DNA of 64,000 nt, taken from the NCBI RefSeq assembly GCF_018283455.1, contig NZ_JAAMTH010000001.1:3205501-3269500 (forward strand), read 5' to 3'. The position numbers and the translations under genes were made by a program. How positions within the stretch are numbered: position 1 is the stretch's first letter; each line of letters starts with the position of its first letter. This DNA comes from Planococcus sp. MSAK28401. Its GTDB lineage: Bacteria; Bacillota; Bacilli; Bacillales_A; Planococcaceae. The notes under the pieces are model-generated. The model was not told where the DNA came from, ran no database searches, and saw nothing but the letters and a program-made list of their open reading frames with translations. Shown here piece after piece: positions 15,576 to 23,860 of this stretch.

Positions 15576-15716
15576 ATATCGCTGAGACAGAATGAATTTC
15601 TGTGCGGGGGAACCAATTCGATCGCCACTTGATCTCGGGGTGAATCTTCATTTTGAAGAAGGGGTACTCTCCATCCCTAATCCGACAGCTAACCTCGTAA
15701 GCGTAGCAAAGAGAGA
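15576..15716 (+). ncRNA. c-di-AMP riboswitch (ydaO-yuaA type)
   Basis: The conserved landmarks appear in order: CGCTGAGAC, then GCGGGGGAACCAA, GGGGTGAATC, GGGGTACTCTCC, AATCCGACAGCTAACCTCG, TAAGCG, and a closing GAGAG. These are the signature segments of the ydaO/yuaA aptamer, which binds two c-di-AMP molecules and switches off potassium uptake and wall genes when c-di-AMP is high. It sits directly upstream of ktrA, a classical target. Confidence 0.95.
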
Positions 15717-15732
15717 AAAGGTCTATCTCAGA

Positions 15733-15756
15733 CCGTTTCTTTGAAATGGTTTTTTT
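15733..15756 (+). terminator. Riboswitch-controlled terminator in the ktrAB leader
   Basis: CCGTTTC and GAAATGG form a 7-bp stem (one G-T pair) with a TTT loop, followed by seven T. An alternative hairpin, GGTCT (15720-15724) with AGACC (15730-15734), would consume the first two stem bases, a plausible antiterminator. Confidence 0.85.
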
Positions 15757-15790
15757 GTGTTCAAATTTAAGGGAAAAGAGTGGAAGAGAA

Positions 15791-16456
15791 ATGAGATGGA
15801 ACAAGAAGCAGTTCGCAGTGATCGGATTAGGAAGATTCGGGGGCAGCATTTGCAAAGAACTGCATCAAATGGGTCACGATGTACTGGCAATAGACCGCGA
15901 CGAGAAAAAAGTAGTGGAGTTCGCGGCGTTTTCTTCCCACGCACTTCAATTGGACTCGACCAACGAGTCAGCTCTGAAGCAATCGGGCATTACCAATTAT
16001 GAAAATGTTATCGTTGCAATCGGCGAAGATATCCAATCGAGCATCCTGACGACACTCGTTTTGAAGGATCTGCAAATTCCTAAAGTGTACGTTAAAGCCC
16101 AAAACCATTACCACCAGAAAGTGTTGATGAAGATCGGCGTGGAGCAAGTCGTTCAACCGGAGATTGAAATGGGCAAAAAAATGGCTGAACATCTAGGGTC
16201 TCAAAAAATCATCGATTCGATCGACCTTTCTGCAGACTATAGCATTACCGAATTAATGGCCACGCCGAAAGTTAACCGGAAGTCTCTGCATGATCTGAAG
16301 ATCCGCTTGAAATTCGGCGTGACCGTCCTCGCCATTAAACGTGGGGAGAAATTGAATGTTTCCCCGTTGCCAGATGACATCTTGCAGGCAGGAGATGTTT
16401 TGACGGTGCTTGGAACAAAGAAAGATATCCACCAATTCGACCGGGCAGGTTTATAA
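15791..16456 (+). CDS. ktrA: KtrA, cytoplasmic RCK regulatory subunit of potassium uptake
   Basis: A 221-residue RCK protein. The N-terminal Rossmann domain begins FAVIGLGRFGGSICKEL (nucleotide motif GLGRFGGS) and has the acidic residue of strand 2 in VLAIDRDEKKV; it binds ATP/ADP to gate KtrB. The C-terminal TrkA_C domain (about 135-221) is the site where c-di-AMP binds in this family. ATG 15791 is used; an upstream in-frame ATG at 15746 lies inside the leader terminator. It is one base from ktrB and under the c-di-AMP riboswitch, so potassium uptake would be controlled both at RNA and protein level. Confidence 0.95.
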   Translation: MRWNKKQFAVIGLGRFGGSICKELHQMGHDVLAIDRDEKKVVEFAAFSSHALQLDSTNESALKQSGITNYENVIVAIGEDIQSSILTTLVLKDLQIPKVYVKAQNHYHQKVLMKIGVEQVVQPEIEMGKKMAEHLGSQKIIDSIDLSADYSITELMATPKVNRKSLHDLKIRLKFGVTVLAIKRGEKLNVSPLPDDILQAGDVLTVLGTKKDIHQFDRAGL

Positions 16457-16457
16457 A

Positions 16458-17789
16458 ATGAAACGATCCACCTTATTTAAAAAAATTAAAATATCACCGC
16501 CTCAAATTCTAACGATGATCTTCCTGGTGGCGATTTTATTTGGCACCATCTTGTTGTATTTGCCGATCTCCACAGTTGAGCCGATTTCATGGATTGATGC
16601 GTTGTTCACCGCTACGTCTGCGACAACGGTGACCGGGCTGGTCGTTGTCAGTACCGGCAATGATTTCACGGTGTTCGGGCAATCCGTCATCATGGTCCTC
16701 ATGCAGATCGGCGGGCTCGGCCTCATGACCTTCGCCATTTTGGTCGTTTTGCTGCTGGGCAAAAAAATTGGCCTGCGGGGACGGATTTTGATCCAGCAGT
16801 CGTTCAACCAGTATTCACTTGGCGGCATGATCCGCCTCGTGCAGGTTCTGCTGTTTTTCGCATTCGGCATTGAGTTATTGGCCACTGCGATTTTAGCGGT
16901 TCGTTGGGTTCCGGAATACGGCTGGACATACGGGCTTTTCACCAGCGCTTTCCACGCTGTTTCCGCATTCAATAATGCAGGATTCTCTCTATGGGATGAC
17001 AGCCTAAGTGCCTATGTCGGCGACCCAACAGTCAATATCCTGATCACCCTCTTGTTCATTTCAGGCGGGATCGGCTTTACCGTCTTGTATGATTTGTGGA
17101 AAACGAGAAACTTTAAGCAATTGTCCCTCCATTCCAAAGTCATGCTGACGGGGACCTTAGCCGTGAATCTGATCGCAATGCTGTTTTTATTCGTTTCTGA
17201 GTACGGCAATATGGAAACCATCGGCGCGCTGCCGCTTGGCGATAAACTATGGGCTTCGTATTTTCAAGCGGTTACCCCACGTACTGCAGGATTCAATTCC
17301 ATCGACATCGGCAGCATGGAGACCGGCTCGATCGTGCTAATCTCGCTGCTGATGTTCATCGGGGCGGGCAGTGCCTCGACCGGGAGCGGTATCAAGCTTA
17401 CGACTTTCTTAGTCATTATTTTAGTGACTGCTTCTTATTTGAAAGGGAAAAAAGAAGCGGTCATTTTCAACCGGGCGATCCCTTCCCACTTGCTGGAACG
17501 ATCTCTGGCGATTGTGTTCATTAGCATGTCCGCTGTTTTCGCCGGCATTCTCATTCTGTCTTATACAGAGCAGGCGCCATTCGAATGGATTATTTTTGAA
17601 GCGTTCTCTGCTTTCGGGACAGTTGGGCTGTCGATGGGCTTGACCGGAGAGCTTTCGACCATCGGCAAATTCGTCATTATGATACTGATGTTCATCGGCC
17701 GAGTCGGTCCTGTGACGCTGGCATTTGCATTGGCCCGCCAGCACCGGGAACAAATCAGCCATCCGAAAGGCGATATTTTTACAGGTTGA
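16458..17789 (+). CDS. ktrB: KtrB, potassium-translocating subunit
   Basis: A 443-residue transporter of the Trk/Ktr/HKT superfamily with four M1-P-M2 repeats. Selectivity-filter glycines are seen in the four P-loops: ATTVTGLVV, FNNAGFSLW, PRTAGFNSI and FGTVGLSMG. The gating loop in the third repeat is rich in small residues (IGAGSASTGSGIK). It takes up potassium, usually sodium-dependent, as a dimer on a KtrA octamer ring. ATG 16458 follows the ktrA stop by one base. The gene ends before a strong terminator. Confidence 0.95.
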   Translation: MKRSTLFKKIKISPPQILTMIFLVAILFGTILLYLPISTVEPISWIDALFTATSATTVTGLVVVSTGNDFTVFGQSVIMVLMQIGGLGLMTFAILVVLLLGKKIGLRGRILIQQSFNQYSLGGMIRLVQVLLFFAFGIELLATAILAVRWVPEYGWTYGLFTSAFHAVSAFNNAGFSLWDDSLSAYVGDPTVNILITLLFISGGIGFTVLYDLWKTRNFKQLSLHSKVMLTGTLAVNLIAMLFLFVSEYGNMETIGALPLGDKLWASYFQAVTPRTAGFNSIDIGSMETGSIVLISLLMFIGAGSASTGSGIKLTTFLVIILVTASYLKGKKEAVIFNRAIPSHLLERSLAIVFISMSAVFAGILILSYTEQAPFEWIIFEAFSAFGTVGLSMGLTGELSTIGKFVIMILMFIGRVGPVTLAFALARQHREQISHPKGDIFTG

Positions 17790-17803
17790 TTTTTATCCAT
17801 ATT

Positions 17804-17838
17804 AAAAGCAGCATCCATACCTTAGGATGCTGCTTTTT
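17804..17838. terminator. Terminator of ktrAB (also faces the TetR gene)
   Basis: AAAAGCAGCATCC pairs with its full complement around an 8-nt loop; T-run follows on the plus strand. Confidence 0.9.
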
Positions 17839-17894
17839 CATATGCCTAAACTTCAAGTTTACGTCCCAACAACATAATCTTATAACAGCGGCCA

Positions 17895-18449
17895 CTAATT
17901 TTTCATGACCCCTTCACTTGAAAGCCGAGCCAATAACTCCATCAACTCTTCAAGTGGCGGTGCATCTTTTTGGTTAAACCAATAACTCAATACCCCTATC
18001 ATTGCAGACAATGCATATTCCAGTGTGTAGTCTAATTCAAAATCATCTTTTGCGCCTTGTCCTAACATCGCCTCTTTCATTAAAGGCTTCATACTGCGCT
18101 TGGTTTTAGCTTGGAAAGCTGGGTCTCCATGGTCTCCCAACAATACTGCGAGATACTTGCTATGTTGCATATATACCGTGACTAAAGATTCGAACGGAAA
18201 AGTAGAACCCGCAGTGGACAATTGCTGAACAGGAAGTTCCTGCAGCTTCGAGATTAAGCTGTTTTCCAGCTGCTCCAATACATCATAGACGTCAGTAAAA
18301 TATTCATAAAAGGTGGAGCGATTATATCCTGCTTTGACGGTCACTTCCTTCACAGTGATTTTCTCAATTCGTTTCATGCAGTAGATTTCCCAAAAAGCAT
18401 CCATGAGATTTTGTTTTGTCTGGGTTGTAATCGCTGAGCTCTTGTTCAT
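17895..18449 (-). CDS. TetR-family repressor
   Basis: A 184-residue TetR-type regulator. The HTH is near the N-terminus: LMDAFWEIYCMKRIEKITVKEVTVKAGYNRSTFYEYFTDVYDVLEQLE. The remaining helices form the ligand-binding half. The start is placed at ATG 18449 behind GGGGGAAC; an upstream extension to 18548 lacks a site and would run through the shared promoter. It is divergent from an ABC exporter whose promoter region holds a CCGACA/TGTCGG inverted repeat, so it probably represses that exporter and itself. Confidence 0.87.
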   Translation of the reverse strand: MNKSSAITTQTKQNLMDAFWEIYCMKRIEKITVKEVTVKAGYNRSTFYEYFTDVYDVLEQLENSLISKLQELPVQQLSTAGSTFPFESLVTVYMQHSKYLAVLLGDHGDPAFQAKTKRSMKPLMKEAMLGQGAKDDFELDYTLEYALSAMIGVLSYWFNQKDAPPLEELMELLARLSSEGVMKN

Positions 18450-18480
18450 CTTAGTTCCCCCATTTGGCAAATTAAAAAAT

Positions 18481-18504
18481 CCGACATTCGAGTTAAACTG
18501 TCGG
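18481..18504. promoter_or_regulatory. Candidate operator between tetR-type and ABC genes
   Basis: CCGACA (18481-18486) and TGTCGG (18499-18504) form an inverted repeat with a 12-nt centre in the divergent intergenic region. Confidence 0.5.
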
Positions 18505-18586
18505 TTGATGAAGATACCAGTTCGCCATACACTTATATCATACGACACGTTGTTGGAAAATAAAATAGAATGAGCAGGTGATATTT

Positions 18587-19492
18587 ATGGCGGCAATAGA
18601 TATTCAACATTTAACGAAGGATTATGGGAATGGGAAAGGAATCTTTGATATCACGATTCAAATCGAAAAAGGACAAGTATATGGATTTTTAGGTCCTAAC
18701 GGGGCGGGTAAAACGACAACCATCCGTCATTTACTGGGATTCATCAAACCTCAAATCGGCAAGTCCACTATTTTAAATCTAGACTGCTGGGAGGAGCCAC
18801 AAAAAATTCAGCAGCAACTCGGTTATTTACCGGCCGAAATCGTCTTTCCCGAAAACATGACCGGCACGCAGCTTATTCAACATACGGCTAAGATGCGCGG
18901 GATTCATGATAAGGCAGCGGCTAAACAATTGGCCGAGAGATTTGACTGGGATCCTTCTGCCCAAATAAAGCGAATGTCTAAAGGAATGAAACAAAAGCTC
19001 GGGATTGTCTGTGCTTTCATGCACGACCCTCAAATCCTCATTCTGGATGAACCGACTACTGGACTTGATCCGCTTATGCAATCGGTATTTGTTGAGCTGA
19101 TTCATGAGGAAAAACGAAAAGGCAAGAGCATCCTTATGTCCTCTCACCTGTTTGAAGAAGTCGAGGGCACCTGCGACAGTATTGCGATGATCAAACAAGG
19201 CAGATTGATTTCAGTAACCGATGCACAAAGTGTTAAGCAATTGGATAAAACCACTTTTCGTATACACTTCCAGAACCTGCTGGATTTCCAGTCTATCCAG
19301 CAGGAAAACTTCCTTATTCGCGAAGCACATCCAGAAACGATGCACATCGTAGTCGACATAGAAAATCTTCAACTGAATGCGCTGCTCCGAGCTCTTGCGG
19401 ACAGAGAAGTTGTCTCAATACACGAAATCAAACATTCATTGGAAGATTCGTTTATGAACTTTTACCACAAGGGAGTTGATTATCATGTTTAA
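18587..19492 (+). CDS. ABC transporter ATP-binding protein (exporter type)
   Basis: A 301-residue ATPase. Walker A is GFLGPNGAGKTTTIRHLLG, the signature is KRMSKGMKQKLG (an LSKGM variant common in ABC-2 exporters), and Walker B is ILILDEPTTGLDP followed by the switch His in MSSHLFEEVEG. The last 80 residues are a DrrA-like C-terminal extension. It pairs with the membrane gene that overlaps its end by 8 bp. Divergent TetR control suggests a drug or toxic-compound exporter. GCAGGTG precedes ATG 18587. Confidence 0.92.
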   Translation: MAAIDIQHLTKDYGNGKGIFDITIQIEKGQVYGFLGPNGAGKTTTIRHLLGFIKPQIGKSTILNLDCWEEPQKIQQQLGYLPAEIVFPENMTGTQLIQHTAKMRGIHDKAAAKQLAERFDWDPSAQIKRMSKGMKQKLGIVCAFMHDPQILILDEPTTGLDPLMQSVFVELIHEEKRKGKSILMSSHLFEEVEGTCDSIAMIKQGRLISVTDAQSVKQLDKTTFRIHFQNLLDFQSIQQENFLIREAHPETMHIVVDIENLQLNALLRALADREVVSIHEIKHSLEDSFMNFYHKGVDYHV

Positions 19493-20267
19493 TAGCCGTT
19501 TATTTGTCCACTTGGCGAAAACCAACTTCAAAACTTTCTTTATCACAGCCGCCGCTCTCTCGGTGCTGATCGGAATCATCATGAGCGTATTTACACCTGA
19601 GACAATGACTGATATCGCCCAAGCCAACGAGAATGCACCCGTTAACCCGTTAGGTGACATTTCGACTTTAATCGCTTTTGTCGCCAATCAGTATTTCGGG
19701 AATTTCGCCCTCATTTTCGGGATGATTTATGCTGTAATCATCGGGAACAAGCTAGTAGCCAGCCAGGTGGATAAAGGCAGCATGGCTTATCACCTTTCCA
19801 CCCCGATCACGAGAACTCAATACACCTTTACGAGCTTTCTCTATATAGCCTCTTCCCTAACGGCAATGTTTGCACTGGTATTTCTCGTTGGGGTTGGAGT
19901 GGCAGAGCTCGTCCAGCCAGGTGAATTACCTGTTGGGACCTTTTTCGTCCTTAGCTTGGGATCGTTATTATTGAATCTCGCGATCAGCGGCATCACTTTC
20001 TTCGCCTCCTGTTTATTCAACCGCTCCAGCCAGTCCTTGGCCCTGGGCGGCGGGCTAACGATATTTTTCTTTGCAGCCAATATGCTCGCTGGGATGAACG
20101 ATAGCTTAGAAATTCTCGAAAACGCAACCATCGTCACGCTCATCGACTCCGCTGCAATTATTTCAGGAGAAGGGTACGCTATTCAATTATTCATCCTGGC
20201 CGGACTCGCCCTGGTTATGTCTCTTCTTGGCATAACGGCTTTCAATAAAAAAGACCTGCCCCTATAA
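19485..20267 (+). CDS. ABC-2 type permease
   Basis: A 260-residue integral membrane protein with about six hydrophobic segments (e.g. FITAAALSVLIGIIMSVF, FGNFALIFGMIYAVIIGNKLV, MFALVFLVGVGVAELV, LALGGGLTIFFFAANMLAG, LFILAGLALVMSLLGITAF). The region GSMAYHLSTPITRTQYTFTSFL is the coupling segment typical of ABC-2 exporters of the YxlG/BcrB-like sort. The ATG overlaps the ATPase stop, behind GGGAG. It forms a two-gene exporter with the preceding gene; the substrate is unknown. Confidence 0.88.
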   Translation: MFNSRLFVHLAKTNFKTFFITAAALSVLIGIIMSVFTPETMTDIAQANENAPVNPLGDISTLIAFVANQYFGNFALIFGMIYAVIIGNKLVASQVDKGSMAYHLSTPITRTQYTFTSFLYIASSLTAMFALVFLVGVGVAELVQPGELPVGTFFVLSLGSLLLNLAISGITFFASCLFNRSSQSLALGGGLTIFFFAANMLAGMNDSLEILENATIVTLIDSAAIISGEGYAIQLFILAGLALVMSLLGITAFNKKDLPL

Positions 20268-20279
20268 GATGGGCAGGTC
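20247..20279 (-). terminator. Terminator of the WapI-like gene
   Basis: GACCTGCCC and GGGCAGGTC form a 9-bp stem; on the minus strand it is followed by six T. Confidence 0.85.
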
Positions 20280-20283
20280 AGGC

Positions 20284-20715
20284 TTACGGAGTGCCTATGA
20301 CTGGATAGTTTGTAAGGACACCTTCCAATTCTTTCAGTAATGGCGGCACAAAGCTTTGATCCGAATCGAATTCGAAAGTGAGTACCGCTCCGGTTCCGAC
20401 CGGATACTGCGTTTCCACTTTCCACACAATCCGGCCAAGCAGATTTATACGGCCTTGTACGTCAATGACGCCTTCCATTGAAGTTAATTCGACTTTCCTT
20501 TTTAACCGCTTGTTCATTTCCTTCAATTGTTTATGAAAATCCCTGAATTCATCTGCCCTCAATTGCGCATCAAAGTGAGCAGAATATCCAGGGATTTTTA
20601 TTATTATCATTGTATCCAGCCAGTTAGCATCCCAAAAATCCACTGATTTTGGATAACTTCTTTTTAACACTTCTATTTGCGTCTCAGCTTGTTCCCCCAG
20701 TATGTGGACTTTCAC
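20284..20715 (-). CDS. WapI-like immunity family protein (orphan)
   Basis: A 143-residue soluble protein. The pattern FWDANWLDTMIIIKIPGYSAHFDAQLRADEFRDF with the C-terminal LTFEFDSDQ and LEGVLTNYPVIGTP resembles proteins annotated as WapI-family immunity, which protect against contact-dependent WapA-type toxins. I recall this pattern from the family and cannot confirm it by search. No toxin, LXG or RHS gene is next to it, so if the assignment is right it is an orphan immunity gene. ATG 20715 is followed by a normal frame and a good terminator. Confidence 0.6.
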   Translation of the reverse strand: MKVHILGEQAETQIEVLKRSYPKSVDFWDANWLDTMIIIKIPGYSAHFDAQLRADEFRDFHKQLKEMNKRLKRKVELTSMEGVIDVQGRINLLGRIVWKVETQYPVGTGAVLTFEFDSDQSFVPPLLKELEGVLTNYPVIGTP

Positions 20716-20745
20716 TTCAAACAGCCTCTTTTCTATATAGCACGT

Positions 20746-21498
20746 TCAACTTCTCAAAAATCCACCTTCCGAATGAATCACTTGCCCAGTAATCCAGCCG
20801 CCTTCCTCGCTGGCAAGAAACGCGATCAAGTTTGCGGCATCTTCGGGTTTCCCGATGCGCCCCAAGCCGAATTTCGGCCGCAGGTACTCCCGGATGTCAT
20901 CGTCCATCCAATTGGTGTCGGTCGGTCCTGGATTGACGGCGTTCACTGTGATGCCCAGTTCCGTGAGTTCTGCGGACAAAGATGAGGTGAATGCCGAAAT
21001 CGCGCCTTTTGTTGCCGCATACGCCAAATTCCCTGGCATCGGCCCCTGCTCCTGCCCGGAGGTCAAATTGATAATGCGCCCATCATTTCGCCCCATTTGC
21101 TGAAATCCTTTCGCGAATTCTGTGGACAATAAAAGCGTCGCTCTCATATTCACCATATAATGATCGTCTAAGATCGTGCCGGTCAGATCCATATAGTTGG
21201 AATCAATTGAATGCGCCGCGTTATTGATGAGGATATTCGGGAATCCGATGGCACTTTTCACATGCGTCAGGATAGCTGCTTCGGCATCCCGTTGCGCTAA
21301 ATCAACCTCCACAAACTCACAGCGTACACCCAGATCCTTGATTTCTGAACGGAAGCGCTCTGGAAAATCCGGCGTTGCTTGCCAGTGGGTAAAGAAAATA
21401 TCTGTTTCTTGTTGAGCGAGTTTTCGGCACACAGCCGCGCCGATGCCGGTGTGGTTGCTGACGCCGGTGACCAATGCAATACTTTTGGGTTTTGCCAT
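20746..21498 (-). CDS. Short-chain dehydrogenase/reductase
   Basis: A 250-residue classical SDR. The cofactor motif is atypical (VTGVSNHTGIG, with an insertion in TGxxxGxG). NNAAHS is the NNAG-like motif, and the catalytic residues are Ser in INLTSGQEQG and Y-x-x-x-K in YAATKGAISAF. The motif PGPTDTNW follows. The unusual TGVSNHTGIG form suggests the YkvO/YvrD-like branch with unknown substrate. It is a single gene or is co-transcribed with the downstream WapI-like gene (30 bp apart). Confidence 0.88.
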   Translation of the reverse strand: MAKPKSIALVTGVSNHTGIGAAVCRKLAQQETDIFFTHWQATPDFPERFRSEIKDLGVRCEFVEVDLAQRDAEAAILTHVKSAIGFPNILINNAAHSIDSNYMDLTGTILDDHYMVNMRATLLLSTEFAKGFQQMGRNDGRIINLTSGQEQGPMPGNLAYAATKGAISAFTSSLSAELTELGITVNAVNPGPTDTNWMDDDIREYLRPKFGLGRIGKPEDAANLIAFLASEEGGWITGQVIHSEGGFLRS

Positions 21499-21526
21499 GC
21501 TGATAGCCTCCTTTTAATGTAGTTCA

Positions 21527-22024
21527 TTAAAGCAGCTTTGCCATATAATATTCATCCACATAGCCATCATTGATGAACAGCGAATCCCGCTTCACACCTT
21601 CAATTTCGAATCCCATCTTCTGATATAAAGTAACTGCTGATGCGTTTTCTGCTATCACTGTCAGTTCCAAACGATGCAGATCGACGGACTTTGCCCAAGC
21701 GATGACATGGGAAAATAATGCCTTTCCAACGCCTTTGCCGCGGCTATTGCTATGGACACCCATAACAATATAAGCACGATGTGAAATTCGCTGGGGGTTC
21801 TCATTTTGCACAATCAAGTATCCTAGAGCTTGATGTTCTTCGCTCGCGATAAAAACGCCTGACTTTTCGTTGGCATTCAATACATCGATGAATTTTGCGA
21901 ACGATTCGGCTGAAATTTGCCGCTCGCCCGGATTGAACATCATATATCCTGAATCCTCAGCGTTTTTGATGACTTGCACGATTTGTTCTGCGTCGCGACT
22001 TTCAGCTTTTCGAAATTTAATCAC
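21527..22024 (-). CDS. GNAT-family N-acetyltransferase
   Basis: A 165-residue acetyltransferase. The acetyl-CoA site is MGVHSNSRGKGVGKALFSHVIAWA (R-G-K-G-V-G), preceded by strand 4 and followed by LELTVIAENASAVTLYQKMGFEIEGVKRDS, typical of the RimI/YhhY-like group. The start is GTG 22024 behind a GGGGG site 9 nt away; the longer frame to 22075 has no good ribosome site. The substrate is unknown. Confidence 0.87.
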   Translation of the reverse strand: MIKFRKAESRDAEQIVQVIKNAEDSGYMMFNPGERQISAESFAKFIDVLNANEKSGVFIASEEHQALGYLIVQNENPQRISHRAYIVMGVHSNSRGKGVGKALFSHVIAWAKSVDLHRLELTVIAENASAVTLYQKMGFEIEGVKRDSLFINDGYVDEYYMAKLL

Positions 22025-22190
22025 TACAAATACCCCCTGCAAATTCTTCAAGCCAAGATTGTATTCATATTGCAATTTTATTTCCCAGGAAATATTCTGT
22101 ACGTAAAATTATTTACTCTCGGTGGAATTAACCTTTTTATGGTCTCTCTAAGGAAACTTCCTCTTTGGCATCATGTAAGGCGACACTCTA

Positions 22191-23270
22191 TTAATTCTCT
22201 ATAATAATTTCGAAACTCTCTTCTAGCACCTTTTCTCCCTCTGTATTTCCTTCGAAAGCATTTACAGTCGCTTGGTTATCACTTGTCCAGTTCACTTCAA
22301 AGTCTTCTGAAATGAACGATCCTCTAGGGTCATACTGTACGAAATCTTCCAAGATTCCGCCGTTTTCTCCATAATATATTCTAACTACGACATCGTGCTG
22401 TTCATCATCTAAACTATCTACACTCGGATCGAAATCTTCATCAGCTAAGACCACTTCTCTTAATTCGATCATATGAGCCTTTTCAGGAGATTCTCTCGAG
22501 GCAAAGATAAAGCTTCCAACTTCTTTGGTATTTTGATCAGAGGGTTCTTCACTTTCATCTTCCTGTTCATTCTCAATCTTCCCCAAATCCTGGATTTGCT
22601 TATGCAAAATCGTTGTGGTTATTGGGCGACTTGGACTGGAATTCGTTTCGGGCGGCGCCGTTAACTCGGAAAGCACGAGAGATTCCGCAAAAATCAATCC
22701 TATCACTAAAGCTCCCGTGCCCAAAAACAGCAGTGCAAGCGGACCTGTTGCAGAAGAGGCGGAAAGTTTATTCGACGAAGTCGGAATGTGGGAAGAAACA
22801 ATTTCTTCGAACCTTTTCTCATCTTCCTTTGAAGAAAAATAGTTTTCATGGATAATTACTGCCTTATTTTTAGAGACATACAAGCGATAAATTTTCTTGT
22901 TCTTATGTGCAGAACGAATACTCTTCCATTCAAAAAGGACATTTGTATTTTTAGTGGTTTGTGAGATTCCATCTTCGGTTAGCTGGTATTGGATTTCTTG
23001 CTGAATAAGGCTGTCACTTATAAATTCTCGTTTTGAACGAAAACGAACCAGGAGAATCAGCAACCCCATCGCTAGAACAGACATAAATAGTGAGAGTAAC
23101 ACGTTTAAGAGCCACGTAGCGGGATCAAATAAGGTCATGCCAAACGAAGCTATAAATACCATAAACCAAAAGTAGAGAAGAAAAAATTTTCTTGTGTGAT
23201 AGAACTGGTATTTCTGAAAATCTTTCAAATTTAACGTGCCACGAAAGAGAAGCTCGCTATTGGATTGCAT
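22191..23270 (-). CDS. YcxB-like membrane protein with extra C-terminal domain
   Basis: A 359-residue protein of mixed build. Residues about 1-165 resemble YcxB-like proteins: a short N-terminus, two membrane spans (FFLLYFWFMVFIASFGMTLF; LLNVLLSLFMSVLAMGLLILLV) and a cytoplasmic PH-like part (YQLTEDGISQTTKNTNVLFEWKSIRSAHKNKKIYRLYVSKNKAVIIHENYF). A third span (ATGPLALLFLGTGALVIGLIFAE) leads to an acidic linker (about 220-250) and a C-terminal extracellular domain ending EEFVQYD-like beta segments (VVVRIYYGENGGILEDF). The C-terminal part resembles small lipoprotein-type domains such as DUF5412, tentatively. Function unknown. Confidence 0.65.
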   Translation of the reverse strand: MQSNSELLFRGTLNLKDFQKYQFYHTRKFFLLYFWFMVFIASFGMTLFDPATWLLNVLLSLFMSVLAMGLLILLVRFRSKREFISDSLIQQEIQYQLTEDGISQTTKNTNVLFEWKSIRSAHKNKKIYRLYVSKNKAVIIHENYFSSKEDEKRFEEIVSSHIPTSSNKLSASSATGPLALLFLGTGALVIGLIFAESLVLSELTAPPETNSSPSRPITTTILHKQIQDLGKIENEQEDESEEPSDQNTKEVGSFIFASRESPEKAHMIELREVVLADEDFDPSVDSLDDEQHDVVVRIYYGENGGILEDFVQYDPRGSFISEDFEVNWTSDNQATVNAFEGNTEGEKVLEESFEIIIEN

Positions 23271-23495
23271 GGATATCCCCCTTTAATTATCATCCAGTTA
23301 TATTATCACACTTTACGACGAGCCCTCCATTTATATCCATTTTTGGTTACGATCGTTTACTAAATTTGATATAGTGCTCGAGAAGGCGTTCATTCTTGTC
23401 ATAAACAAATTGAAATTCAGCTTGTTTATGGAGTTTCATAGAAAATGAGTGAAAAGCTTCGCCTAACCATATTTTTCTTTGCAAAGAAGGTGACA

Positions 23496-23717
23496 ATGAT
23501 GCAGCTCGATAAGTTGATGTATCTGACAGTGCATGTCATGACGCCCGGGATTTTATTGGCAGTCGGTTTGTTATGGGGACATTTTATCCGTGCCAAACCA
23601 GTCTCCACAAACTTGATGGATAACCTTTCAGTCATTGCCATTTACTATCTGATCTCCAGTGTCATTTGGCTATTCAATATGAAAACCATCCGCAATATTA
23701 CGGAAAACGGAAAATAA
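23496..23717 (+). CDS. Small membrane protein of unknown function
   Basis: A 73-residue protein with two hydrophobic helices (LTVHVMTPGILLAVGLLWGHF and NLSVIAIYYLISSVIWLF) and a short basic tail. AAGAAGGTG precedes ATG 23496; a longer start at 23445 is possible but has no comparable site. I do not recognise the family. It lies alone between two minus-strand genes. Confidence 0.6.
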   Translation: MMQLDKLMYLTVHVMTPGILLAVGLLWGHFIRAKPVSTNLMDNLSVIAIYYLISSVIWLFNMKTIRNITENGK

Positions 23718-23775
23718 CGATAATTGCCTTAAAAACCTCAAGCCACATCAAGTTTATGCTTCCTTAATCGAAAAC

Positions 23776-23819
23776 AAAAAGTCGGCCACTCTCTAAAAAT
23801 TAGAGTGGCCGACTGTTTT
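23776..23819. terminator. Bidirectional terminator
   Basis: AGTCGGCCACTCT and its complement form a 13-bp stem with A and T runs on both sides, between convergent genes. Confidence 0.9.
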
Positions 23820-23860
23820 GCTTAATGGGTACTAATGATTTTTTGTTAACAAACATTTTC

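Noticed and set aside
15746..15790. Upstream ATG for ktrA
   Set aside because: The ATG lies inside the riboswitch terminator stem and lacks a ribosome site.
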